Positions 34,571 through 42,076 of a stretch of DNA of 64,000 nucleotides are shown here, in pieces. Origin of the DNA: Ramlibacter henchirensis (GTDB lineage Bacteria; Pseudomonadota; Gammaproteobacteria; Burkholderiales; Burkholderiaceae_C). The stretch's first letter is position 1, and every line of letters begins with the position of its first letter. Below the pieces are notes generated by a model. That model saw only the letters and a program-made list of their open reading frames with translations, had not been told where the DNA came from and made no database searches. The translations under genes were made by a program, and so were the position numbers. Location: positions 1,060,180-1,124,179 of the forward strand of contig NZ_SMLM01000002.1 of assembly GCF_004682015.1 (NCBI RefSeq), written 5' to 3'.

Positions 34571-35257
34571 GTGCCGAAGACGAAAAGCAGCGCAGCACTG
34601 ACCCCGAAGCTCACGCGCATCGCGCGCTTGAAGCAGTTCCAAGCCGATCGCGGCCTGCGCGGACCCGCCGAGCTCGGGCGCGCGATTGGCCGCAACACCA
34701 ACCAGACCAGCGACCTGCTGCGCGGGCGCGCGTCGTTTGGCGAGCGCATTGCGCGCGCCATCGAGCAGTTCGCCGGGCTGCCAGTCGGCTGGCTCGATCA
34801 GCCTGCACTAGAGACCCGAGGGGCGGTAGAGTCTCCCGCTCGGCTTGGCACCACCGATCGTCAGATCGTTTCAGCGTATCCGCTCGGGGGCGCCGCTGGT
34901 ACGCAGCAGCCAGTGTGTGCGCCGCTGCTCCTCGCCGGCGATTGGGTCGGAGCGGTCTTGGCTAGCACCGGTCCTCAGTTGCACTACCTGCACATGCCGG
35001 ATGACAGCATGGCACCGCTCCTGGCCCGCGGCGACCTGCTGCTGGTCGACAGCGGCGTGCGCGCGTTCGGCCGCGACGGCGTCTATGTGTTACGCGCCGG
35101 CGAACGGCTGCTGGTTAGGTACCTGCGCGCGCGCCTGGACGGGCTCACCGAGGTCAGTGCCGGCAGTGCCGCCGGCGGCACGAACGAGATCGCCTCCGCG
35201 GGCTCGCTGCGCGTCGTCGGCCAAGCAGTCTGGGTTTGGCGTGGACAGCAGCTTTAG
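34571..35257 (+). CDS. CI-like phage repressor with S24 (LexA-type) peptidase domain
   Basis: 228 residues from a GTG start. The N-terminal part (15-75) is a helix-turn-helix-like region (RGPAELGRAIGRNTNQTSDL). The C-terminal S24 domain has the Ser nucleophile at S146 in MPDDSMAPLLARGDLLL. The general-base Lys expected in the segment around residue 183 is Arg (ERLLVRYLRA), so self-cleavage may be lost. It is divergent from the zinc-finger gene and upstream of bet; operator-like repeats stand before both itself and bet. Confidence 0.82.
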   Translation: MPKTKSSAALTPKLTRIARLKQFQADRGLRGPAELGRAIGRNTNQTSDLLRGRASFGERIARAIEQFAGLPVGWLDQPALETRGAVESPARLGTTDRQIVSAYPLGGAAGTQQPVCAPLLLAGDWVGAVLASTGPQLHYLHMPDDSMAPLLARGDLLLVDSGVRAFGRDGVYVLRAGERLLVRYLRARLDGLTEVSAGSAAGGTNEIASAGSLRVVGQAVWVWRGQQL

Positions 35258-35308
35258 GCGCTGCTTACCAAACTGGCAACCGGCTATTTACAAACAGTGA
35301 TGTCTGCA

Positions 35309-35326
35309 CATTAGTTACGGTGTAAT
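35309..35326. promoter_or_regulatory. Putative repressor operator upstream of bet
   Basis: CATTAGTTACGGTGTAAT shares the 10-base core CATTAGTTAC with the element before the repressor gene; here the ATTA/TAAT spacer is 9 bases. It lies 27 bases before the bet start. Confidence 0.55.
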
Positions 35327-35352
35327 GTTCAACCTCCAATTGGGGGGTCCCG

Positions 35353-36624
35353 ATGAACGCGAACACCGAAACAAGCGAGTTGCACGGGCTAGAAGACGAG
35401 CAGTTGCTGGACGTGCTGCAGGCCAGTGTGTATCCGACGTGCGAGCGCTACATGCTCACGCAGATCGTGCGCTACTGCCGCGCCGCGGGGCTGGACCCGA
35501 CGCTCAGGCCCGTTCACGTGGTCTCGCTGCGCGACGGGCAAGGTGGCGTCGACGGCACCGCCATCGTGCCGGGCATAGGGACCTACCGCTCGATTGCCGC
35601 GCGCTGCGGCTGCGCGGGCATCGACGAGCCGCAGTTCGGGCCGGAAGTCACCGAGCAGTTCGGCTCATATCGCGTGGCCTACCCCTCCTGGTGCCGGGTG
35701 ACAGTGCGCCGGCGCTTAGCCGCAGGTGAGGTAGCTGTCTTTACCGCCCGCGAGTTCTGGACCGAGAACGTCGCCTTCGAGGCTGACGCTGAAGCGGGCG
35801 CTGCGGTGCCCAATGAAGTCTGGCGCCGCCGTCCGTTTGGGCAGCTGGCCAAATGTGCCGAAGCGCAGGCGCTCCGCCGCGGGTTCCCGGAAGTTGGCGC
35901 TCAGCCCGTGCTCGAGGAGCTCACAGGCAACTTGTTGGAGCCGATCGGCCAAGCCGCCGCGGGCGGCGCGCAGCGCGGCAAATCCAGCGCCCGGCCGCGC
36001 GTCGCCATGCCGCAGCCACGGGGCCCACGCGGGGCCGCTCGAGACGGTGAGCACCTCGGCTCGCAAGCATCGCTGGTGCTCGAGCCAGACGCTGGCCAGA
36101 GCACGGCGCCGAGCGCACCAGGGCCGCGCAAGCGGCCGGAGCCGCCGCGCGGCAGCGACAACCAGCCGCGCAGCAGGGACGATGCGCCTCGCAGCACCGG
36201 AACAGCGCCGCACGCTGGAACGACAGCTCCGCCCGCAGCGCCGCTGGCGGAGCCAGTCAGAACCGGCGCTGCATCAGAGAACATGCAGGCCTTGGGAGAC
36301 TTCGATGCCTCGGAGAGCTTGGAGACCTCGGAGAAGGACTCGCAGGAGAGCCCGGTCGCTCAGCTCCCCACTGCTGCCGCCGCCGCTCCGGCTAGTGTTG
36401 AAGCCTGCGCTGCAGTTGCATCGGGCCGGCTGCAGGGCGGCCCGCCGGGCGATGGCGACGAGCGGGCCATCACGGCCGGCGAGCGCGCCTGCCTGCAGCG
36501 GCGGCTGCAAGCCAAGGGCTGGAGCATCGCGGCGGCGCGGCAGGCCGCTGGACTCGAGCCAGCCGACGCGCTGGACGATCTGACGCGCCGTGGGGTGGCG
36601 GCGCTGATGGCGGTGACAGCATGA
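35353..36624 (+). CDS. bet: Phage single-strand annealing protein (Bet/RecT family)
   Basis: 423 residues. Residues about 15-195 match the lambda Bet family: ERYMLTQIVRYCRAAGLDPT, VPGIGTYRSIAARCGC and the conserved KCAEAQALRRGFPE at 168-180. A long low-complexity Pro/Ala/Ser linker (200-360) and a small C-terminal helical domain follow; lambda Bet is only about 260 residues. It anneals complementary single strands during phage recombination and works with a 5'-3' exonuclease. That exonuclease is probably the next gene, whose start overlaps this stop (ATGA). Confidence 0.87.
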   Translation: MNANTETSELHGLEDEQLLDVLQASVYPTCERYMLTQIVRYCRAAGLDPTLRPVHVVSLRDGQGGVDGTAIVPGIGTYRSIAARCGCAGIDEPQFGPEVTEQFGSYRVAYPSWCRVTVRRRLAAGEVAVFTAREFWTENVAFEADAEAGAAVPNEVWRRRPFGQLAKCAEAQALRRGFPEVGAQPVLEELTGNLLEPIGQAAAGGAQRGKSSARPRVAMPQPRGPRGAARDGEHLGSQASLVLEPDAGQSTAPSAPGPRKRPEPPRGSDNQPRSRDDAPRSTGTAPHAGTTAPPAAPLAEPVRTGAASENMQALGDFDASESLETSEKDSQESPVAQLPTAAAAAPASVEACAAVASGRLQGGPPGDGDERAITAGERACLQRRLQAKGWSIAAARQAAGLEPADALDDLTRRGVAALMAVTA

Positions 36625-37232
36625 GTGCGGTGGTGCCGCAGTTCATTGCGAGGATGCACTGCTACACGGTGGACGGGCGGGTGGTCCCCAGCGTCACCGA
36701 GGTGCTGGCGCCTTTGTGCGACTTCCGCGGTGTGCCCATCCATGCGCTGCGCGCAGCGGCGGCGTTCGGCACCGCGGTACACAAGGCCTGCGAGCTGGAC
36801 GACCTGGGTGCGCTGGATGAGGGCACGCTGGACGCGCAGTTGGCCGGCCACCTGCACGCCTGGCGCACCTTCTGCAAAGAGCACGGCGCGCATTGGAAGC
36901 TGGTGGAGGCGCCGCTTTTCAACGCCGACATGGGCTATGCCGGCACGGTGGACCGCTATGGTGTTGTCGACGGTGTCGATGCGGTGGTCGATCTCAAGAC
37001 CACGTCGCGCCTGTATCCGTCGGTGGGGCCGCAGCTGGCGGCGTACGCCCGCGCGATCCCCGCGACGACTGCACGCACCCGGCGCCTCGCGGTGCAGCTG
37101 CACGCAAGCGGCCACTACCAACTGCGCGAGTACGACAGCCCATCGGATTGGGCGGTGTTTGCCTCGCTGCTGACGCTGCGCAACTTCTGTCAGCAGCACC
37201 GGATCACGCCTTATTACGGGAGAAGGCCATGA
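36621..37232 (+). CDS. PD-(D/E)XK exonuclease of the phage recombination pair
   Basis: 203 residues with RecB/Cas4-like nuclease motifs in order: GTAVH (H54), D111 in GTVDRYG, D124-x-K126 in VVDLKTTS and Q138-xxx-Y142 in QLAAYA. These form a two-metal nuclease site. It overlaps the bet stop and would supply the single-stranded DNA for Bet, as lambda Exo does, though its sequence is closer to the RecB/Cas4 group than to lambda Exo. The downstream gene overlaps in turn by four bases. Confidence 0.82.
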   Translation: MSAVVPQFIARMHCYTVDGRVVPSVTEVLAPLCDFRGVPIHALRAAAAFGTAVHKACELDDLGALDEGTLDAQLAGHLHAWRTFCKEHGAHWKLVEAPLFNADMGYAGTVDRYGVVDGVDAVVDLKTTSRLYPSVGPQLAAYARAIPATTARTRRLAVQLHASGHYQLREYDSPSDWAVFASLLTLRNFCQQHRITPYYGRRP

Positions 37233-38251
37233 GCAGTTCGCATGCACACGAGACAGGCGGCGAGACAGAGCTCGCGAGCGGCAATGCCGGTGCGCCGGCG
37301 GCGGCGGAAAGTGGCCGACTGTTACGCCCATCCAAAGGCCAAGCGCCCGCCAAAGGTCAAGTGAGCTTCGACGCGAGTGCGGCGCTGTTGTTACGCGAGC
37401 GCGCCCGCAGCTGGCGCGAGCGAGTGCCACTGGTGGTGGACAGCGAGCTGATGTTCAGCGTCGCCGGCGAAGATCTGCAGGCGGTCAAGGCGCTGCAGCA
37501 CGAGGTGGAGGCGCAGCGCGTGGCAATTACCCGGCCTCTCAATGAAGCGCTACGCGCCGTCAACGCGCTCTTTCGTGCGCCCAAACAGTTTCTGGAGGAA
37601 GCCGAAGCAATGCTCAAGCGGGCGATGCTGGCGTATACGGCCGCCGAGCGCGAGCGGCTAGAGGCCGAGCGCAGCGAGGCGCAGCAGCGCCAATGCGAAG
37701 AGCAGGCGCGCCTTGCGGGCGAGCAGCGCGAGCTGGAAGCGACGGCCCGCGAAGACGAGCATGCGGCGCAAGAGGCCCAAGCGCGCGCGAACGATGCTGC
37801 CCGATCGGGCGATCTGGACATGGCAGCGAAAGAGCGGGCCAGCGCTGCGGAATACAGCCAGCGGGCGGCCAGCAGCTGGACAAAAGCGCAGGAGCTGGTA
37901 CAGCAGGCCGAGGAAGGCCAGGTCGTCACCTACGCCGGAGCGCTGGCCGCGACCACGCGGCTGGAAGGCATCAGTGAGCGTACGACCTATGCCGCGCAGG
38001 TGACCGACTTGCGGCAACTGGTGTGTGCTGTGGCGGCGGGGCAGGCGCCGCTCGAGTGCCTGCAGGCCGATGAGAAGTTCCTCGGCGCGCAAGCCCGAGC
38101 CCTGCGCCGCACGGGGCAGCTCTATCCTGGCGTGGACGTATCGGCGGAGCGTAGCCTCGCTGCCAGCCGACCGGCGACGCTTTTACGGGCGGCGCAGATG
38201 ACGGCGTTTGGGGGGACCCTGGAGGGCCTGCCCGCACAGCTGACTCGTTGA
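37229..38251 (+). CDS. Phage coiled-coil protein of the recombination module
   Basis: 340 residues. After a polar N-terminus comes a helical core with VDSELMFSVAGEDLQAVKAL and ITRPLNEALRAVNALFRAPK. This pattern is found in uncharacterised phage proteins beside RecT/exonuclease genes. A long charged coiled coil follows (about 120-230), then a C-terminal domain. It overlaps the exonuclease stop (ATGA), completing a coupled three-gene unit. It may be a helper or Gam-like inhibitor; the sequence does not decide. Confidence 0.65.
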   Translation: MSSSHAHETGGETELASGNAGAPAAAESGRLLRPSKGQAPAKGQVSFDASAALLLRERARSWRERVPLVVDSELMFSVAGEDLQAVKALQHEVEAQRVAITRPLNEALRAVNALFRAPKQFLEEAEAMLKRAMLAYTAAERERLEAERSEAQQRQCEEQARLAGEQRELEATAREDEHAAQEAQARANDAARSGDLDMAAKERASAAEYSQRAASSWTKAQELVQQAEEGQVVTYAGALAATTRLEGISERTTYAAQVTDLRQLVCAVAAGQAPLECLQADEKFLGAQARALRRTGQLYPGVDVSAERSLAASRPATLLRAAQMTAFGGTLEGLPAQLTR

Positions 38252-38419
38252 GCTCAGAAGCGGTTCGCGAGTAACCGGGTGCCGACCAGGTGCAGCCAGA
38301 TACTGTGCGCGAGCTCAGCCGGTAACTGCGTCCCTGCGACTCGCAGCAGAATGCGGCCGACACGTGCGATGGGTCTTGTCCTATAAGCTCAGCGCTTCGA
38401 CCCGGCTGACCATGAAGCC

Positions 38420-38575
38420 ATGAAACGCGACCTGCCGGATCAGGTAGTCAGGCCCGAAAAGCGGCACGAGCCCAGCAGGAGCATGCTGGCCAGCCGCAGC
38501 TTCTGGATCGGCGGCTTACTCAGCCTGGTGGTTTGGGCGCTGCTGATCTACGCCCTTTACACGTTCTTCCTCTGA
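38420..38575 (+). CDS. Small single-pass membrane protein
   Basis: 51 residues: a basic N-terminus (MKRDLPDQVVRPEKRHEPSR), then one hydrophobic helix (SFWIGGLLSLVVWALLIYAL) ending TFFL. It is not preceded by a strong ribosome site. Its last 60 bases overlap the convergent wcaI-like gene. The positive-inside charge pattern and clear transmembrane helix make it more credible than a chance frame, but it remains tentative. Confidence 0.45.
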   Translation: MKRDLPDQVVRPEKRHEPSRSMLASRSFWIGGLLSLVVWALLIYALYTFFL

Positions 38576-39808
38576 GGGCCGCTGCCCGACCAGCGCAAGC
38601 ACCTCGCGCTCGAAGGCGCCCAGGACGGGACCCGACTCGATCTCCCGCTCCGCGAAAGCACGCCCGCTGGCGCCCATGCGCTCACGTTCTTGCGGGTCGT
38701 TCATCAGCGCGCTAATCGCTTGAGCGAACGCCTCGGGCTGTTCCGGCGGAACCACCAGACCCGCTTCGGCGCGCTGCGCGACCACCTGCGACAACTCGGT
38801 CCCGGCAGCCGCCGTCGCAACAACCGGCCGGCCACTCGCCAGCATCCCGCCCAGCTTGGAGGGCATTACCAGATCCGCAGCATCGGCCCGCTGCGGCAAG
38901 AGGTGGACGTCGGCCAGCGCCAGCAGGTCGCTGAGCCTGCTGAGCGGCTGGAGCGGCAGGAAGCGCACATTGGTCAAGCCTTCGCAGCGCCGTTCCAGTT
39001 CCTGCTTGCCCGTGCCCTGGCCGCAGAAGACGAAGTGCAGCCTAGGCTCCGATTGCAGAAGTCGGGCGGCGTCGGCCAAGATCTCAAGACCCTGCTTGTT
39101 GCCCATGTTGCCGGAGTAGAGCGCTACGACTGCATCGGCGGGGATGCCGAGCTCCGCGCGATAGCTGCTGTGCACCTGCCGCTGGATCAGCGAGATGTCG
39201 ACCCAGTTCGGGAAGTAGACCAGCTGTCCCGGCTTCAGCTGCTTGCTGCGCGCCCGGTCCATCATCCGCCCCGAGATAGTCGAGACCCGGTCGAAGCGGC
39301 GCATCAACCAGCGTTCCGCGGCCAGGGCGAAACGCCGGATGTGATCGCCCTTGAGGAGCCCCATCTCGAACGCTGCATCGATCTCAAAGTCCTGGATGTG
39401 CAGCCACGACTTGCCGCCGCTGACCGCCGCGAGAAGGGCCGCCGCCGGCGCGCACGCCAGCGTGGGTTCAACCACCCAAACGAGCTGGGGCTTCCAGAAG
39501 ATTTGCCGCAGCACCACGGGCAAGCTGGTGATGGCGAAGCTGGCGAGGTGCAGCATGCGCTTGAGCCCGCCGGCATTCTTCGGAACCCATAGCGGGCAGC
39601 GCATCACTCGAAGGGACGCACCCTGCTCCGTGCGCCACAGCCAGTTCGAGTAGCCCTGCTTGACCTTCCACTCCGGGTAGTACGGCGGCGCCGTGACGAC
39701 GCGGACTTCGTGGCCCTTCGCCGCGAGCCAGGCCGCCAGCTCGCCCGTGTACTTGCCGATGCCGGTCAGCTCCGGTGAGAAATTGATCCCGTAGAGAAGA
39801 ATGCGCAC
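38516..39808 (-). CDS. WcaI-like glycosyltransferase (GT4) of the exopolysaccharide locus
   Basis: 430 residues from a GTG start giving VRILLYGINFSPELTGIGKY, the typical N-terminus of colanic-acid WcaI-type enzymes. A GT-B fold is indicated by the C-terminal donor domain: VALYSGNMGNKQGLEIL, then ADLVMPSKLGGMLASGRPVV with the E/S-x-K-x-x pattern replaced by PSKLGGM. It would transfer a sugar to the lipid-linked oligosaccharide at the cytoplasmic face. The frame is open far upstream, but that portion is an antisense shadow of the DUF3443 gene. It points away from the wza-wzc operon and may be separately transcribed. Confidence 0.85.
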   Translation of the reverse strand: MRILLYGINFSPELTGIGKYTGELAAWLAAKGHEVRVVTAPPYYPEWKVKQGYSNWLWRTEQGASLRVMRCPLWVPKNAGGLKRMLHLASFAITSLPVVLRQIFWKPQLVWVVEPTLACAPAAALLAAVSGGKSWLHIQDFEIDAAFEMGLLKGDHIRRFALAAERWLMRRFDRVSTISGRMMDRARSKQLKPGQLVYFPNWVDISLIQRQVHSSYRAELGIPADAVVALYSGNMGNKQGLEILADAARLLQSEPRLHFVFCGQGTGKQELERRCEGLTNVRFLPLQPLSRLSDLLALADVHLLPQRADAADLVMPSKLGGMLASGRPVVATAAAGTELSQVVAQRAEAGLVVPPEQPEAFAQAISALMNDPQERERMGASGRAFAEREIESGPVLGAFEREVLALVGQRPSEEERVKGVDQQRPNHQAE

Positions 39809-40025
39809 TTTGCAGGTTGGATTGAATTGGATCGGCTTGCCGCGCCAAGTGACCGAATCGCGTTTGCGGCCGCACATTGTTCCACGGTTGAGCTGCTGGC
39901 ACACAGCCTCAGCGTTACAGCCTGTCATCGCTGAGGCGCCGGCGCTCACGCGTGCAACACACGGTGGCACGCCCGCCCAGAAAAATGAGTGCGACGCAGC
40001 ATCAACTCGCTGCGGCAGGAGGCCT

Positions 40026-41309
40026 ATGGCCTGCACGCGATCGGCTATTTCGCCGCGGAAGCGCGCACCTCGTGCGCGCCCACTGGAATTCCGCCGGGCG
40101 CTTGCGATCGTGGTGCTGGCCGTCCAGGTTGCATGCGGCGGCGGAGGCGCCCAGGACGGCACTGCGACCGTGCAGCCGAGACTCGCCTCCGACACGCGGC
40201 CGCCAATAGCTGTGGGCTTGGCGCCGGCGTCGAACGTGCTGCCGATCCACCTGGACCACGGCCCCCGCGGCGAAGCATTCAACGTGCCTTTCGTGTCCGT
40301 GACGATCTGCGTTCCAGGCACGCATGAGTGCCAGACCATCGACCACGTGGTGCTCGACACCGGCTCGTCCGGCCTGCGGATCGCGGCGTCGGCGCTGCGA
40401 AAGGGCTTGGCGCTGCCTCCGGTGACCATCACCGGTGATGCAGCGGGAGCGGACGTGCCCGTGGGCCAGTGCATGCAATTCGCCAGCGGCCACACGTGGG
40501 GGTCTGTTCGGCGAGCAAACGTCCAGCTCGGCGGGCAGCAGGGCGAGGCCTTGGCCATCCAGGTGTTCGATGATTTCACCGGCCCGTACGCGACCGCCCC
40601 TGCGGCCTGCTCCAGCTCCGTTGCCCTGAGCAGGGTGCTCGACGCCAACGGCATCCTGGGCGTAGGCTTGCGCCGCCATGACTGCGGCGGCTCCTGCGAA
40701 GGCGAAACGCCGCTCCCCATCTACTTCGGGTGCGTCGAAGGCGGCTGCACGGCGACGGCGCTGGCCCGCAGCGCCCAGGTGGCGAACCCGGTCGCTGCAC
40801 TGGCGGCCCACAACAACGGCGTTTCGATCCAGATGCCGGAGGTTCCGCTGGGCGGCGCCCGCAGCATCACGGGCGTGCTGGTGCTCGGGATTGCCACCGC
40901 GACCAACAACCAGCTGGGCGCCGCACGAGTGTTCGCGCCCGACGATGCGGGGTTTCTGAGGGCCACTTACAAGGGCGCCACGTATCTCTCCTTCCTGGAC
41001 ACCGGAACCAACAGCGTCCGGTTTCCGGACCCGGAGCTGCCCGAGTGCGGCAGTCTGTACTGCCCGGATCAGCCGACGCCGCTCTCAATCAGCGTCACCG
41101 CCGCTGAGGGCCAGCCGCAGACGATCGACTTCACCCTCGAATCACCGGCATCCCTCCGGGTAGGCACGGTCGGCGCAAGGATCGGCGGCGGCGGGCCGGC
41201 CACACCGCACGTGAACTTCGGATTGCCGTTCTTCTTCGGTCGAACGGTCCACGTGGCGATCGCGGGCGCGCCAACGCAAGCCGGGGAAGGGCCCTACTGG
41301 GCTTTCTAG
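40026..41309 (+). CDS. DUF3443 lipoprotein with two DTG motifs
   Basis: 427 residues. The signal peptide ends in a lipobox (VQVACGGGG, Cys37). The DUF3443 body follows with NVPFVSVTICVPGTHECQTI and two aspartic-protease-like motifs: D111 in VVLDTGSSGLR and D325 in YLSFLDTGTNSVRF. Two DTG motifs about 214 residues apart resemble the two lobes of pepsin-like enzymes, although DUF3443 has no assigned activity that I know. AGGAGG lies 3 bases before the ATG, which is closer than ideal. A bidirectional terminator follows. Confidence 0.85.
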   Translation: MACTRSAISPRKRAPRARPLEFRRALAIVVLAVQVACGGGGAQDGTATVQPRLASDTRPPIAVGLAPASNVLPIHLDHGPRGEAFNVPFVSVTICVPGTHECQTIDHVVLDTGSSGLRIAASALRKGLALPPVTITGDAAGADVPVGQCMQFASGHTWGSVRRANVQLGGQQGEALAIQVFDDFTGPYATAPAACSSSVALSRVLDANGILGVGLRRHDCGGSCEGETPLPIYFGCVEGGCTATALARSAQVANPVAALAAHNNGVSIQMPEVPLGGARSITGVLVLGIATATNNQLGAARVFAPDDAGFLRATYKGATYLSFLDTGTNSVRFPDPELPECGSLYCPDQPTPLSISVTAAEGQPQTIDFTLESPASLRVGTVGARIGGGGPATPHVNFGLPFFFGRTVHVAIAGAPTQAGEGPYWAF

Positions 41310-41317
41310 CGAAAAGA

Positions 41318-41346
41318 AAAAGGACCCGGGATTTACCGGGCCCTTT
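41318..41346. terminator. Bidirectional terminator between convergent lipoprotein genes
   Basis: AAAGGACCCGG and CCGGGCCCTTT form an 11-base stem with one mismatch around a GATTTA loop, with A-rich and T-rich flanks. It serves the DUF3443 gene and the convergent small lipoprotein gene. Confidence 0.75.
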
Positions 41347-41363
41347 GCTTTCCCGAGCGGAGA

Positions 41364-41942
41364 TCAGGACCCGCCGGTCACCTGCGTCACGCTGACCGTG
41401 GTGATCTTCACGCCGTTGACCAGGATGTCGCCGTCCGACTCGATGGCAATTGTGGTGTTCACGGGCGACGAAATCGCGCCGTCGAGGCTCAGCGTGACCT
41501 GGACCGTCACCGCACTCCCCGTGGCGACCTTGTTAGCCGTGCTGAAGTCGATGGAGCAATTCGAGACCGTCGCGGTTTTGCCCAAGCCAAGCGCGTGCGT
41601 CGAGGCGAAGGTCGAGGCCGTGACGGTGAAGATGCACGAGCCGAACGTGAGGTTGCCGCTGGCGGTGTTGCCGCCGGCCGCCACATTGAACGTCGGGGCG
41701 GAGCCACCCGTGATAGTGAGATTGGTAGCGGTGCCCGTCGTGCCGAACGTCGATACGCCGTTCGCGAAGGACAGTGCCTGTCCGCTCAGGGCCTGGGCCG
41801 CAGCCGAGCCGGTCTGAGTGTTCACGGTCACCGGCTGCGCATCAGCCGCGACCAGCGTGGTCGAGTCGCCGCCACCGCCACCGCCGCACGCCACGAGGGC
41901 GGCAGCAGCCAGGCCGGCCAGCAAGTACTTCGAAATCCTCAT
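41364..41942 (-). CDS. Hypothetical lipoprotein, Gly/Thr/Ser-rich
   Basis: 192 residues. The signal peptide and lipobox MRISKYLLAGLAAAALVACG are followed by six glycines and a Thr/Ala/Gly-rich beta-type sequence. One Cys pair (SCIFTV, SNCSIDF) may form a disulfide. No domain recognised. Upstream in-frame ATGs lack a signal peptide and were not used. It lies divergent from the yjbH-like gene. Confidence 0.75.
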   Translation of the reverse strand: MRISKYLLAGLAAAALVACGGGGGGDSTTLVAADAQPVTVNTQTGSAAAQALSGQALSFANGVSTFGTTGTATNLTITGGSAPTFNVAAGGNTASGNLTFGSCIFTVTASTFASTHALGLGKTATVSNCSIDFSTANKVATGSAVTVQVTLSLDGAISSPVNTTIAIESDGDILVNGVKITTVSVTQVTGGS

Positions 41943-42076
41943 TTCCCTCTTCCTCGTGTCTGGATTGGTTTCGGTGCGGAAGAGTACATGAGCCGTATCC
42001 GGAGGTAAATAGCACGGATGAGTTTGCAAGGACAAAAGGCGCTTGACTGTGCCGTGCCGCTAACATCGCGGCCGCC

